Part shown: positions 51,445 through 60,944 of the stretch, in pieces
How the letters are laid out: each line of letters starts with the position of its first letter
Numbering within the stretch: position 1 is the first letter of the stretch
Assembly (NCBI GenBank): GCA_049597955.1
Contig: JBMYND010000010.1
Location: 3,984 to 67,983 of the forward strand
DNA from: JAYPAN01 sp049597955
Lineage (GTDB): Bacteria; Pseudomonadota; Alphaproteobacteria; RS24
Direction of reading: 5' to 3'
DNA length: 64,000 nt
The notes under the pieces: model-generated
What the model was told of the DNA's origin: nothing
Databases searched by the model: none
The model's input: only the letters and a program-made list of their open reading frames with translations
Program-made: the position numbers and the translations under genes

Positions 51445-52332
51445 ATGCCCCAGCCCATTCGCAAAGTCGTTTTCCCCGTTGCCGGTCTTGGCACACGTTT
51501 TCTGCCCGCCACCAAAGCCGTGCCGAAAGAAATGCTGCCCGTGGTCGATCGCCCGCTCATCCAATGGGCGGTTGAGGAAGCGACCGCAGCCGGATGCACG
51601 GAGTTTATTTTTGTGTCAGCGCCGGAAAAGAAAGCCATTATCAATCATTTTTCCGATGCGCCGCATTATGAAAGCGTGCTGCAAGCGCGAGGCAAAACCG
51701 CCGAGCTTGAGCTGCTAAAGGCCGGCCTGCCGCAAGGCGCGACCATAACGGAAATTTTTCAGGAAACCCCGCTCGGCCTTGGTCATGCGATATGGTGCGC
51801 CCATGAAGCAGTGGGTGACGAGCCATTCGCGGTCATACTGCCCGATGATATGGTGCTGCATGGCAAAGGCTGTTTGACGCAAATGGTTGAGGCTTATGCG
51901 ACGACCGGCGGCAATCTGGTGGCGGTGGAAAATGTGCCGGCTGACCAGACCCATCGTTATGGCGTGCTTGACCCCGGCGCGGAAGACGGCGCATTGGTTG
52001 AAATCAAAGGGCTGGTTGAAAAACCGGCGCCTGAAGACGCGCCGTCCAATCTGGCGATTATCGGGCGTTATATTCTTGACCCGCAAATCATGCACACGCT
52101 GGCCGCCTTCAAAAAAGGGGCAGGCGGCGAAATCCAAATCACCGATGCAATGGCTGATTTAATCGGCCAAGTGGCGCTCAATGGTTTCCGCTTTGACGGC
52201 ACGCGCTATGATTGCGGCAATCGCGAAGGCTTTCTGGCGGCCAATCTGGCTTTTGCGCTGGCCGACACAGATATTGCCGCCAATGGTCATTTGCGCGCGC
52301 GCATGCAAGATATTCTCGACACAACAAAATAA
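51445..52332 (+). CDS. galU: UTP-glucose-1-phosphate uridylyltransferase
   Basis: 295 residues. Sugar-nucleotidyltransferase signatures: VVFPVAGLGTRFLPATKAVPKEMLPVVDRPLIQ (abridged) at the start, FVILPDDMVL-like AVILPDDMVLHG, and VEKPAPEDAPSNLAIIGRYIL. It makes UDP-glucose for envelope polysaccharides and the Kdo/core pathway. Followed 76 bp later by kdsD, another LPS-precursor gene. Confidence 0.93.
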   Translation: MPQPIRKVVFPVAGLGTRFLPATKAVPKEMLPVVDRPLIQWAVEEATAAGCTEFIFVSAPEKKAIINHFSDAPHYESVLQARGKTAELELLKAGLPQGATITEIFQETPLGLGHAIWCAHEAVGDEPFAVILPDDMVLHGKGCLTQMVEAYATTGGNLVAVENVPADQTHRYGVLDPGAEDGALVEIKGLVEKPAPEDAPSNLAIIGRYILDPQIMHTLAAFKKGAGGEIQITDAMADLIGQVALNGFRFDGTRYDCGNREGFLAANLAFALADTDIAANGHLRARMQDILDTTK

Positions 52333-52408
52333 TTGGGCAAGGCAGCGCGGCAGAAAAGGCTGACATTGACCAAGGACTATATTAGGTTTGCCGGAAAGGG
52401 AGGCGTTA

Positions 52409-53365
52409 ATGTCAGATAAGGCACTGGAATCGGCGCGGCGCACATTGGCCACCGAGGCGGATGGATTGGCGCAATTGGCCACGACATTGACCGAGGATTT
52501 CGCCCGCGCGGTTGACTTGCTGGCGGCAGCCAAAGGTCGGGTGATTATTTCCGGCATGGGCAAAAGCGGGCATATCGGCACGAAAATGGCGGCCACTTTC
52601 GCTTCTACCGGCACACCGGCGCAATTTGTCCACCCTGCCGAAGCCAGCCATGGCGATTTGGGCATGATAACCGAAAATGACGTTATTCTGGCCCTGTCTT
52701 GGTCGGGTGGCACGGCGGAACTGGCCAATTTGGTCAATTATGCGTCGCGCTTTGACATTGCGCTGATTGCCATCACCTCCAATCCCGACAGTCTGCTGGC
52801 GCGCGCCAGCCGCGTTTGCCTGACCCTGCCCAAAGCGGCTGAAGCCTGCCCCAATGGGCTGGCGCCGACCACATCCACGCTGATGCAAATGGCGCTGGGT
52901 GATGCGCTGGCCGTTGCGCTTTTGGAGCAGCGCAATTTCACACCGGCTGATTTTCGCAATTTCCATCCCGGCGGCAAGCTGGGTGCCGGGCTGATGCTTA
53001 TTGGTGAAATCATGCATCAGGGCGACGCCCTGCCCCTGGTTTCCGAAGACACGAAAATGTCCGAAGCGATTGTCACCATGTCGGAAAAAGGCTTTGGCTG
53101 TATCGGTGTCTGCGACGCGCAAGGGTGTCTGGCGGGCGTGATTACCGATGGCGATTTGCGCCGCAATATGAGTGCGACCCTGCTTGAACAGGCGGCCAGC
53201 GACATTATGACCCGTGCGCCCAAAACCGTTGACAGCAGCCTGCTGGCGGGACAGGCTCTCAGCATGATGAATGATAACAAAATTCAGGCCGTCTTTGTCT
53301 GTAAGGATGACAATCCCATAGGTCTTGTGCGTATCCACGACCTGCTCGCTATTGGCGTCGCCTGA
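52409..53365 (+). CDS. kdsD: Arabinose-5-phosphate isomerase, KpsF/GutQ family
   Basis: 318 residues from the ATG at 52409 (GGGAGG upstream); a TTG at 52388 is less likely. The N-terminal SIS domain has ISGMGKSGHIGTKMAAT and LALSWSGGTAELANLV, and the C-terminal half has two CBS domains (VTMSEKGFGCIGVCDAQ; ADSSLLAGQAL-like PKTVDSSLLAGQALSM). It converts ribulose-5-phosphate to arabinose-5-phosphate, the first Kdo step for lipopolysaccharide. Consistent with lptD in this window. Confidence 0.92.
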   Translation: MSDKALESARRTLATEADGLAQLATTLTEDFARAVDLLAAAKGRVIISGMGKSGHIGTKMAATFASTGTPAQFVHPAEASHGDLGMITENDVILALSWSGGTAELANLVNYASRFDIALIAITSNPDSLLARASRVCLTLPKAAEACPNGLAPTTSTLMQMALGDALAVALLEQRNFTPADFRNFHPGGKLGAGLMLIGEIMHQGDALPLVSEDTKMSEAIVTMSEKGFGCIGVCDAQGCLAGVITDGDLRRNMSATLLEQAASDIMTRAPKTVDSSLLAGQALSMMNDNKIQAVFVCKDDNPIGLVRIHDLLAIGVA

Positions 53366-53385
53366 AGCAATTTCGCGGGGAGCAA

Positions 53386-55524
53386 ATGACTGATTTATCA
53401 AAAACCAATAACAGGGTTGTGGCCGCGCTTGTCGGCTTTCTGCCCATGCTCACTTTGGCCGTGTCGCATGTGCAGGCACAAAATGTGGATGGTGTTGACG
53501 CGCCCGGCGTTGAAGCAATTGACGAAATTATTGTCACCACCACGCGCGCGCCAAGCGCGCGCGGCAATAATCCGGGCAATATTGCGGTTCTCGCAACTGA
53601 CAGCACACCGGCGCTGTTTCCGGTTAAATTGCTGAACAGCGCGCCCGGTGTGCATATTCATCGTGGCAGCGGACAGGAACATTTGACCGCCATTCGCTCA
53701 CCGGTTCTGGTGGGCGGGGCGGGTGCCGGCTCCTTTCTCTATCTTGAAGATGGCATATCCTTGCGCGCGCCGGGTTTTGCCAATGTCAATGCGCTGATGG
53801 ATGTCATGCCCTCGGCGGCCGGCCGTGTCGAATTGGTGCGCGGGCCGGGCAGCGCACTTTATGGCTCCAATGCGCTGCATGGTCTGGTCAATTATATTTC
53901 CGCCCCGATTGAAGCCGGCAGCAATGCCGCGCTGCGTGTCGGCTCATTTGGCCGCTATGGCTTTACCGGTCAGGGCGCACAGCAAGATGGCGATTTTGCT
54001 ACGCGGCTGGCTGTGTCAGCCACTGGCGATGGCGGCTGGCGCGAGGAAAGCGGTTTTCAACAACAAAAATTGCGCTTTCAAAGCCAATGGGGCAATGGCG
54101 CAACGCGCTATGATTTTTCTTTTGGCGGCATGAATCTCAATCAGGAAACCGCCGGTTATGTAAAAACGGGAGACAATAGAATCGCTGCCTGCGGCGATGG
54201 CACGGTGGAAGCCTATAAAATACGCGGCTGCGCCAAATCCAACCCCAATCCGGAAGCCTATCGCGACGCGCAAAGCTGGCGCGCCTTTTTGCGCATGGAC
54301 AAGCCCCTGGCCAATGGCGGCGCAGTGACCCTCACCCCTTATTGGCGCAGCAATGATATGGAATTCATCATGCATTTTCTGCCCGGCCAAGCGGTTGAGA
54401 AAAACGGCCATGACAGTATCGGCCTGCAAAGCGCCTATCAAAACGGCAATGACCGGATGTCCTATGTCATGGGTTTGGATATGGAAATGACGCAAGGCGA
54501 ATTGAGCGAAGTGCAAACCGCACCGCCGGCCGGATATGGCGGCTATCTGCCCGGCACACATTATGATTTTGAGGTGGATGCGCTGGTCGTTGCGCCTTAC
54601 GCCCATATTGTTTGGGCGCTGGGCGCAGCAACCGATATAACCACCGGCTTGCGCTTTGAGCGCACCGAATATGATTACACCAATAACACGGATACCGGCC
54701 TGCAAGGCAAACTGTTCCGCCCGGCCAGCCAGTCCAACAGTTTTTCCGACTTTTCGCCCAAGCTGGGGCTTTTGCATCGCGTGGATGAAAATGCCCGGCT
54801 GTTTGTCAATCTGGCGCGCGCCGCCCGCGCCCCGCAAGTCACTGATTTATATCGCCTGCGCGATGATGACAAAACCGGCCCATTGCTGGCACCGGAACCA
54901 TCCGCCTTTGACAGCGAAACACTCGACAGTCTGGAATTTGGCTTTCGTAACCGTGTCGGCCATGCCGCTTATGAAGTCACCTATTTCATCATGCGGAAAG
55001 AAAATTATCATTTCCGCGACGGCGATGACCGCTATGTGACCGACGGCAAAACCGCTCATCAGGGCATTGAATTGGAATTGGACTGGCAGGTGACCCGCAC
55101 AATATCGCTGACCCATGCGCTGACATTGGCCAATCACGAATATCAGTTCGACCGGATTTTGCCCGATGGCAATCCGAATGAAGCCGAAACGATACGCGAC
55201 GGCAATAAGATTGACGGCGCGCCGGAAACTTTGGCCGCAACCGCGCTGAGCTGGTATGCCAATGACCGGTTGACCGCCAAGCTCGACTGGCAGCATGTTG
55301 GCAGCTATTTTATGGATGCCTCAAACAGCGCCGAATATGACGGGCATGATATTTTCAGCGCCGAACTGTCTTATCGCATGGGCAATGGCATGATGGCGCG
55401 TTTCAACATTGAAAACCTGACCGATGAGGCTTATGCCAAACGCGCCGATAAATGGTTTGGAGACAATCGCTATTTCCCCGGCGAGGCGCGCAATGCCACC
55501 CTCACTTTGCAAAAACGCTTTTAG
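53386..55524 (+). CDS. TonB-dependent outer-membrane receptor
   Basis: 712 residues with GGGGAGC-type ribosome site and a signal peptide (cleavage about SHVQAQ, residue 32). The TonB box is IDEIIVTTTR, followed by the plug domain (PGVHIHRGSGQEHLTAIRSP; AGRVELVRGPGSALYGSNALHG) and a beta-barrel ending in the terminal aromatic ...LTLQKRF. Substrate unknown; no iron-box or riboswitch is seen before it. Follows kdsD by 20 bp; its 3' end overlaps msrA by 4 bp. Confidence 0.9.
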   Translation: MTDLSKTNNRVVAALVGFLPMLTLAVSHVQAQNVDGVDAPGVEAIDEIIVTTTRAPSARGNNPGNIAVLATDSTPALFPVKLLNSAPGVHIHRGSGQEHLTAIRSPVLVGGAGAGSFLYLEDGISLRAPGFANVNALMDVMPSAAGRVELVRGPGSALYGSNALHGLVNYISAPIEAGSNAALRVGSFGRYGFTGQGAQQDGDFATRLAVSATGDGGWREESGFQQQKLRFQSQWGNGATRYDFSFGGMNLNQETAGYVKTGDNRIAACGDGTVEAYKIRGCAKSNPNPEAYRDAQSWRAFLRMDKPLANGGAVTLTPYWRSNDMEFIMHFLPGQAVEKNGHDSIGLQSAYQNGNDRMSYVMGLDMEMTQGELSEVQTAPPAGYGGYLPGTHYDFEVDALVVAPYAHIVWALGAATDITTGLRFERTEYDYTNNTDTGLQGKLFRPASQSNSFSDFSPKLGLLHRVDENARLFVNLARAARAPQVTDLYRLRDDDKTGPLLAPEPSAFDSETLDSLEFGFRNRVGHAAYEVTYFIMRKENYHFRDGDDRYVTDGKTAHQGIELELDWQVTRTISLTHALTLANHEYQFDRILPDGNPNEAETIRDGNKIDGAPETLAATALSWYANDRLTAKLDWQHVGSYFMDASNSAEYDGHDIFSAELSYRMGNGMMARFNIENLTDEAYAKRADKWFGDNRYFPGEARNATLTLQKRF

Positions 55525-56168
55525 GCACGCACCCCTATCGGGCAAGCAACCCCTGTGCCGCCCAAGCCGCAATAGCCATTGGGGTTTTTGCCGAGATATT
55601 GCTGGTGATAATCTTCGGCATAATAAAACGCCGGTGCGTCAATAATCTCAGTTGTGATGGTGCCATATCCGGCCTCGGCCAATTGCGCCTGAAACATATC
55701 GCGGCTGGCTTGCGCGCGCGGCAATTGCGCGGCATCCGCACAATATATGCCGGAGCGATATTGCGTGCCAATATCATTGCCCTGCCGCATGCCCTGTGTC
55801 GGGTCATGATTTTCCCAAAACACTTGCAGCATGGCCTCGAAAGAGGTTTGCGACGGGTCAAACACCACTTGCACAACCTCATTATGGCCGGTGCGCCCGC
55901 TGCACACTTCCTCATAGCTGGGATTGGGTGTGAAGCCTGCCGCATAGCCGACTTGCGTGGAATAAACGCCCGCCGCCTGCCAGAATTTGCGCTCCGCCCC
56001 CCAAAAACACCCCATGCCGAAAATAGCCACTTCAAAGCCATCCGGCCACGGGGCTTGCATGGGCGTATCCAGAATAAAATGCCGTGCCGCCACCGGCATA
56101 ATGGCCTCGCGGCCCGGCAGGGCTGCCTCGGCTGATGGCATTTCGGTTTTGCGTCCCAGTCCAAACAT
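55521..56168 (-). CDS. msrA: Peptide methionine-S-sulfoxide reductase A
   Basis: 215 residues with CAGGAG upstream. The catalytic GCFWGAERKFW motif is at about residue 52, with HNEVVQVVFDP and the EDYHQQYLGKNPNGYCGLGG C-terminal segment holding the resolving cysteine(s). It repairs methionine-S-sulfoxide in damaged proteins. Last gene of the B12 operon, 16 bp after the MlaF-type gene; its role there is unclear. Confidence 0.93.
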   Translation of the reverse strand: MFGLGRKTEMPSAEAALPGREAIMPVAARHFILDTPMQAPWPDGFEVAIFGMGCFWGAERKFWQAAGVYSTQVGYAAGFTPNPSYEEVCSGRTGHNEVVQVVFDPSQTSFEAMLQVFWENHDPTQGMRQGNDIGTQYRSGIYCADAAQLPRAQASRDMFQAQLAEAGYGTITTEIIDAPAFYYAEDYHQQYLGKNPNGYCGLGGTGVACPIGVRA

Positions 56169-56184
56169 TGGTCAAACTCCTGTT

Positions 56185-56964
56185 TCAGGCGGCACTTACA
56201 AGTGTTGATATGGGGCCATCGCGTCGCCCTTCAAGCAATTGCCGCAGCCACGGATTGGTGTCGGTTTCGGCCGCCTTGGCCGCGCCATGCCAGCGCAGGC
56301 TGCCTTCATCCAGCACGGCGATTTCATCATAAGCCTCGGTAATGCCCACCATATTGCCGGTGACCGAAATCACGCAAGCGCCGCTTTCGCGCGCCAGATT
56401 GGAAATCATGCCGTCAATCCGCGCCGCCAATATCGGGTCAAGACCGGCGGTCGGATTGTCGAGCAGCAAAATATCCGGCCGTGTCGCAATGGCGCGGGCA
56501 AAGCCGACACGCTTTTGCATGCCGCCCGACAAATCAGCCGGAAACAAATCGGCATTGGCGACGGGCAGGCCGACACGCGGCAGCAAATCTTCCGCCTCGG
56601 CCCGCGCCTGGTCGCGCGGCATGCCATTGGCAATCAGCCGAAAGGCGATATTCTCCCAAACCGGCAGGCTGTCAAACAGCGCATTTTGCTGAAACAACAT
56701 GCCAATCCGAGCATTGGTGGCGGCACTGCGCCGCGCGCTGACGCCGACAGGCTCACCGTCAATTTCGATTAAACCGCTGGACGGCGCATAAATGCCGACA
56801 ATGCATTTCAGCAAAACCGATTTGCCCGACGCCGCCGGGCCGATAAGCGCCAGCGACCGGCCACCGGGCAGCGCCAGCGATACGCCATTCACCGCGCGAA
56901 TATCGTCAAACACTTTGCTGACCATATTTAACCGCAATCGGCTCTGTGTCGGTTTGTCGTCCAT
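56185..56964 (-). CDS. MlaF-type ABC transporter ATP-binding protein
   Basis: 259 residues. Walker A GPAASGKSVLLKC, the Q-loop MLFQQNALFDS, signature LSGGMQKRVGFARA and Walker B LLLDNPTAGLDP (D-N-P variant) are visible. The LSGGMQKRV phrasing and NPTAGLDP fit the Mla/Ttg2 phospholipid-transport branch. No MlaE, MlaD or MlaB neighbours are present, so it is an orphan ATPase in this window. Follows btuD by 3 bp in the B12 operon. Confidence 0.8.
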   Translation of the reverse strand: MDDKPTQSRLRLNMVSKVFDDIRAVNGVSLALPGGRSLALIGPAASGKSVLLKCIVGIYAPSSGLIEIDGEPVGVSARRSAATNARIGMLFQQNALFDSLPVWENIAFRLIANGMPRDQARAEAEDLLPRVGLPVANADLFPADLSGGMQKRVGFARAIATRPDILLLDNPTAGLDPILAARIDGMISNLARESGACVISVTGNMVGITEAYDEIAVLDEGSLRWHGAAKAAETDTNPWLRQLLEGRRDGPISTLVSAA

Positions 56965-56967
56965 TGC

Positions 56968-57735
56968 CTAGCCTTTTATGTCCCTTACCGGATGCAGCCA
57001 GCGCGCTTGGCCTGTGCCGGTTTCAGCATAATCTATACCGAAAATAGTGCCAAGCCGCGTCGCCGACAAGACCTCATCAACCGGCCCTGCCGCTTCAATG
57101 CGCCCCTGTTTCATCAGCACGGCATGGTCGCAATAATGGCGCGCCAGATTTATGTCATGCATAATCACCACCACAGACCTGCCATTTCGGGCTTGGCGCT
57201 GCAACACGTCAAGCATGGCCATTTGCGCTGCCGGGTCAAGCGATTGCAAAGGCTCATCAAGCAATAATATATCGGCCTGTGTCGCCAGCAGCCGCGCCAG
57301 CATGACGCGTGCCTGCTCGCCGCCCGACAGCGTGTCAATCGGCCGGTCGGCAAAACAATCGGCGGCGCAAGCCACCATCGCCGCCTCAATCGCCAGTGCA
57401 TCTTCATCGCGCAAACGCAAGCCGGTTTGATGCGGCAAGCGCCCCAGCGCCACAATATCGCGGCACGCCATCGGCCAGACAATCTCTGCGCTTTGCGGCA
57501 AATAGGCAATGCGCCGCGCCCGCAGGGTCACATTGGCAAAGTCAGCCCCATCACCAAAAACCACTGAGCCACTATCGGGTGACACTAATCCGGCGGCGAT
57601 TTGCAAAAGGCTGGTCTTGCCCGCCCCATTTGGCCCCAAAATCGCCAGCATCGTGCCGCCCGGCACATGCAGGCCGGCATTGGCAATAATCGCCTGCCCA
57701 TTGCGCGCAAGACAAATATCATCAAGCCGCAACAT
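56968..57735 (-). CDS. btuD: Vitamin B12 / iron-siderophore ABC transporter ATP-binding protein
   Basis: 255 residues from the ATG at 57735, overlapping the upstream stop as TGATG. Walker A GPNGAGKTSLLQ, signature LSGGEQARVMLARLLA, Walker B LLLDEPLQSLDP and the H-loop VIMHDINLARHY are all present. Order and context (cobalamin riboswitch, BtuB, BtuF-like genes) support the ATPase of the B12 importer; sequence alone would not separate it from FecE/HmuV. Confidence 0.85.
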   Translation of the reverse strand: MLRLDDICLARNGQAIIANAGLHVPGGTMLAILGPNGAGKTSLLQIAAGLVSPDSGSVVFGDGADFANVTLRARRIAYLPQSAEIVWPMACRDIVALGRLPHQTGLRLRDEDALAIEAAMVACAADCFADRPIDTLSGGEQARVMLARLLATQADILLLDEPLQSLDPAAQMAMLDVLQRQARNGRSVVVIMHDINLARHYCDHAVLMKQGRIEAAGPVDEVLSATRLGTIFGIDYAETGTGQARWLHPVRDIKG

Positions 57736-58661
57736 CACACTGGCCCCGGCGCACATTTTTGCCAAGCCTGCCCTTCATGGCGCTGCGGGAAATGGTCGGG
57801 ATGGAGTATCTCTGCCGTCATTTGCGCCGCATCCAAAAGGCGCGGGCCGGGCCGGTTGAAATACTGATTGCCATCGAACATGTAAACCTGCCGGTTTTGC
57901 ACGGCAAGTAAATCCTGCCAGTCCGGACGCGCCTGCAAAGGCGCCAGCTCGGCGGCGACACGCGCCAATCCAAAGCCGCATGGCGCGACCATGATATAAT
58001 CGGCGGCGGCGGCGTGAAGCTGCGCCCAATCAATCACCGGTGAATGTCCCCCGCTCGCGCCAAGCAGCACATTGGCCCCGCCCGCCTGCAATATTTCCGG
58101 TATCCAATTGCCTGCGCCCATAAGCGGTTGCGTCCATTCCATGAAAAACACATTGCGCCGCGTCAAACGGGCTGTTTGGGCGGCCAATGCGGCAAAACCG
58201 TCACGCCAATCCGCCAACAGGGCTTCCGCCCGTGCAGAACAATCCAGCGCCGCGCCGAGCCGCAATATATCCTCACCAATATCGGCCAGCGACATTGGCT
58301 CCAATGACACAAGAAGCGGGCGCGTGCCGCCTTGCCAATCGGCCACAGCCTGCTCAACTTCCGACAGGCTGACAGCACAGACCTCGCATTGCGATTGCGT
58401 GACCACCACATCCGGCTGCAAGGCTTTCAGCAATTCTGCATTTACGCGATAGACCGACAAACCCTGTTCGACAAGCTGGCGGACATCGCGGTCAATGATT
58501 GCCGCTTCGGCTTGCGGGTTCATTTTCGGCGCGGTCAGCACCGGCAAATCCGCGACGCCATGCGGCCAGTCACATTCATGCGACCGGCCGACCAGCCTGT
58601 CGGCAAAACCCAATGCGGCAATTAATTCGGTCGCGCTGGGCAGAAGAGAGACAATACGCAT
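57735..58661 (-). CDS. BtuF-like cobalamin-binding protein without signal peptide
   Basis: 308 residues. It begins directly with the fold (MRIVSLLPSATELIAALG), with no export signal, so it should be cytoplasmic. Segments GRSHECDWPHGV and VNAELLKALQPDVVVTQSQCEVCAVS match the family of cytosolic cobalamin-binding proteins related to BtuF. The role may be intracellular binding or regulation of corrinoids. Upstream of btuD, coupled by TGATG overlap; a secreted BtuF is at 62035-62928. Confidence 0.8.
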   Translation of the reverse strand: MRIVSLLPSATELIAALGFADRLVGRSHECDWPHGVADLPVLTAPKMNPQAEAAIIDRDVRQLVEQGLSVYRVNAELLKALQPDVVVTQSQCEVCAVSLSEVEQAVADWQGGTRPLLVSLEPMSLADIGEDILRLGAALDCSARAEALLADWRDGFAALAAQTARLTRRNVFFMEWTQPLMGAGNWIPEILQAGGANVLLGASGGHSPVIDWAQLHAAAADYIMVAPCGFGLARVAAELAPLQARPDWQDLLAVQNRQVYMFDGNQYFNRPGPRLLDAAQMTAEILHPDHFPQRHEGQAWQKCAPGPV

Positions 58662-58669
58662 AGTGCCTT

Positions 58670-58720
58670 ATGCCATATCCATCATGCCATATCCATCATG
58701 CCATATCCATCATGCCATAT
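58670..58720. repeat. Tandem repeat, 14-bp unit, upstream of the BtuF-like gene
   Basis: ATGCCATATCCATC repeated three times plus a partial fourth copy, in the 71-bp gap between btuB and the BtuF-like gene. Non-coding; may arise by slipped-strand mispairing and could change spacing or expression. Confidence 0.88.
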
Positions 58721-58732
58721 CTCGGCGCCGGC

Positions 58733-60622
58733 TTAGAAACGCTGTTGCAAGCCGATATAAAAGGCGCGCCCCGGCGTGCCATAGCCAAGCACGGTCTGGT
58801 AATGCTCATCCAGCGCATTTTCGACCCGCGCCGTGAGCTGCCGGTCACCGCCCAATGCGTAAGCGGCGCGAAAGTCAACAAGACTGTAATTTTCCAGACT
58901 CACATTGCCAACATCAATAACATCGCGCACTTGCCGAAATGTGCTGCCAATTTGCCACCGGTCATTTTGCCAATCAAACGTAACGCTGGACTGAAAACGC
59001 GGAACACGCACTTCACGTTCAATCGTGCCGGAACCATTGGCGCTTGGTTTTTTACTGTCAGTCCTGTTCAAGTGAGCCGTTAGCGTCAAACGCTCTGATA
59101 CCGCTACTTTCAAGTCGAATTCTGCGCCATGACTTCGGCTCGTGCCCCTAACTTGACGGTTTTGGTAGGTTACCGCGTCATAGCCAATCAGGTCTTCTAC
59201 CTCCATGTCAAACAGCGTGAGACGCATGGATGATTTTTTGCCCAAGCTCATTTCTATTCCGGCCTCTGTGCTAATACCGGTCTCCGGCAAAAGCCTCGGA
59301 TTGCCATATAAATTCATATACAACTCGCTTAAAGCGGGTGCGCGATAGCTGGTTCCATGTGCAAATCGCAACGTCATTTGCCCCGGCACAGCCAATGCTC
59401 CAGCCAGCCGATAAGTGCTATGTGTGCCGAATAACTCATGGTCATCTTGCCGCAATGCCCCGGTCACAGTAAGCGCCGACCACAGCTCCATCTGGGCTAA
59501 AGCATACAATGCTGATTTATCAATCCGATGTTCGTCGAAGCGCCCAAAGCCGCCGTCTGTATTTTCAAATTCGGATGTCTGGCTCTCTGCCCCGAAAATA
59601 AATTGCCATGAGGCTGCTACAGAGTCATGGGAATAAGCGCCGCGATAATGCGCCAGCTGTCGCACCGCCCGGCGACTGCCGGTTATGACAAAATTATCTT
59701 CATCATCAATATCGCTTTCATAATGGTTAACATTCAACTGATGTATAAGCTTGCCCGTATCATAGACAGCCCCCAAGCGCATGGCGAAGCGGTCAAATGC
59801 TTCGCTCTTGTCCGCATCATCCTGCAAGGGAAAACCACCATCAATATCAACTTCACCTGTTGCGGCGCGCATGGCCAGTTCAAGACTTAAAACCGGCGAG
59901 ATATTGATATCCAACCGTCCATTGAAGGAAGTGTTTTCATAGCCATCTTCTTCAACATTACCATCTCTTTCATCGGCAGCCGAAATACCATCCGTTACAT
60001 AGTGACCAAACGCATAACCGTAATTATAGGGCGTGTCTTCGCCGCCCTTACCTGTCATGGCCAATTGACGAGTGGCGAAACTGCCCCCTTCAAGGCGCAT
60101 TTGATGCGCCGCCTCGCCACCCGTTTCGGTGAATTGGGAAATTACACCAGCAATCGAATTGCTGCCGTAAAGCACGCCATGGGCCCCGCGTAAAATTTCA
60201 ATTCGACCAACGCCATCAACCATTACATCATTCCACATGACCTGATTGGCACCAGGATCAAACAATGAAATGCCATCTACCATCAGATTGGTATATTTGC
60301 CGGGCAATCCGCGCAAAAATACATTTGACAGTGTGCCGATACCGCCATTTTGGGGGATGTTGATACCTTTCGTGGACAACATATCTTGTAAGAACACCGT
60401 TTGCCGGCGGCGCAACATATCACCGGAAATCACATCAACCGATGCGCCCAACCTTTCGGCCGGTGTTGGCATACCGGTTGCCGAGACAATAATTTCATCT
60501 GCCACCTCATCTGCAATGGCAAAACTTATTTGAGAAAAAACTGCCAAAAATGACAGCAAGGCCAATGACAGGAATGACAGGATTGTCATTTTTATCATGG
60601 CCGAAAATCGAGATTGCTTCAT
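58733..60622 (-). CDS. btuB: TonB-dependent vitamin B12 receptor
   Basis: 629 residues with a signal peptide (cleavage about AIADE, residue 39). TonB box DEIIVSATG, plug segments VFLRGLPGKYTNLMVDGI and VGRIEILRGAHGVLYGSNSIAG, and a C-terminal barrel ending YIGLQQRF. The cobalamin call rests mainly on the riboswitch 110 bp upstream and on neighbouring BtuD/BtuF-like genes. Length fits BtuB. Confidence 0.87.
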   Translation of the reverse strand: MKQSRFSAMIKMTILSFLSLALLSFLAVFSQISFAIADEVADEIIVSATGMPTPAERLGASVDVISGDMLRRRQTVFLQDMLSTKGINIPQNGGIGTLSNVFLRGLPGKYTNLMVDGISLFDPGANQVMWNDVMVDGVGRIEILRGAHGVLYGSNSIAGVISQFTETGGEAAHQMRLEGGSFATRQLAMTGKGGEDTPYNYGYAFGHYVTDGISAADERDGNVEEDGYENTSFNGRLDINISPVLSLELAMRAATGEVDIDGGFPLQDDADKSEAFDRFAMRLGAVYDTGKLIHQLNVNHYESDIDDEDNFVITGSRRAVRQLAHYRGAYSHDSVAASWQFIFGAESQTSEFENTDGGFGRFDEHRIDKSALYALAQMELWSALTVTGALRQDDHELFGTHSTYRLAGALAVPGQMTLRFAHGTSYRAPALSELYMNLYGNPRLLPETGISTEAGIEMSLGKKSSMRLTLFDMEVEDLIGYDAVTYQNRQVRGTSRSHGAEFDLKVAVSERLTLTAHLNRTDSKKPSANGSGTIEREVRVPRFQSSVTFDWQNDRWQIGSTFRQVRDVIDVGNVSLENYSLVDFRAAYALGGDRQLTARVENALDEHYQTVLGYGTPGRAFYIGLQQRF

Positions 60623-60737
60623 AGCCTGCTCCTATAGACATTTTAGCCCGCGCCAAACCATGCCGCGTGCCGGTTATTATTTGTCGTCTGTAACGGAGTT
60701 CCGCTTTGCGCCGTCAGTCCCGCCGGTGCAAATGGAC

Positions 60738-60925
60738 GACCATGACAGGCAGGTTTCCTGGCTTTGCGGGTCATCACCCTTGCACCGCCTTCCCCGAAAT
60801 GAGTGGCTTATGGTGCAGGACTCGTCGCTGACAGTTGCGGGTGCAGCCGCAGACTTGGCGCTCATATCATCGCCGCACTGCGTTCCCTATTACCCCCTTG
60901 CGGGGCACCTGACATGTGCCGCGAG
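60738..60925 (-). ncRNA. Cobalamin (B12) riboswitch
   Basis: On the minus strand the leader of btuB shows the conserved elements in order: GTGCCCCGCAAGGGGGTAAT and AGGGAAC near the 5' end, GCTGCACCCGCAACTGTCAG, the internal GAAGGCGGTG region, and the B12 box AGCCAGGAAACCTGCC at 60748-60763. Binding of adenosylcobalamin is expected to switch off btuB expression. Ends are approximate. Confidence 0.93.
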
Positions 60926-60944
60926 ATTAGGCGGTTTCATTTTT

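Noticed and set aside
54016..54837. 273-codon frame antisense to the TonB receptor
   Set aside because: Entire overlap with a recognised receptor; no motif.
58670..59083. Apparent reading frame starting in the 14-bp repeat
   Set aside because: It arises from the repeated ATGCCATATCC units and then runs antisense to btuB; not a gene.
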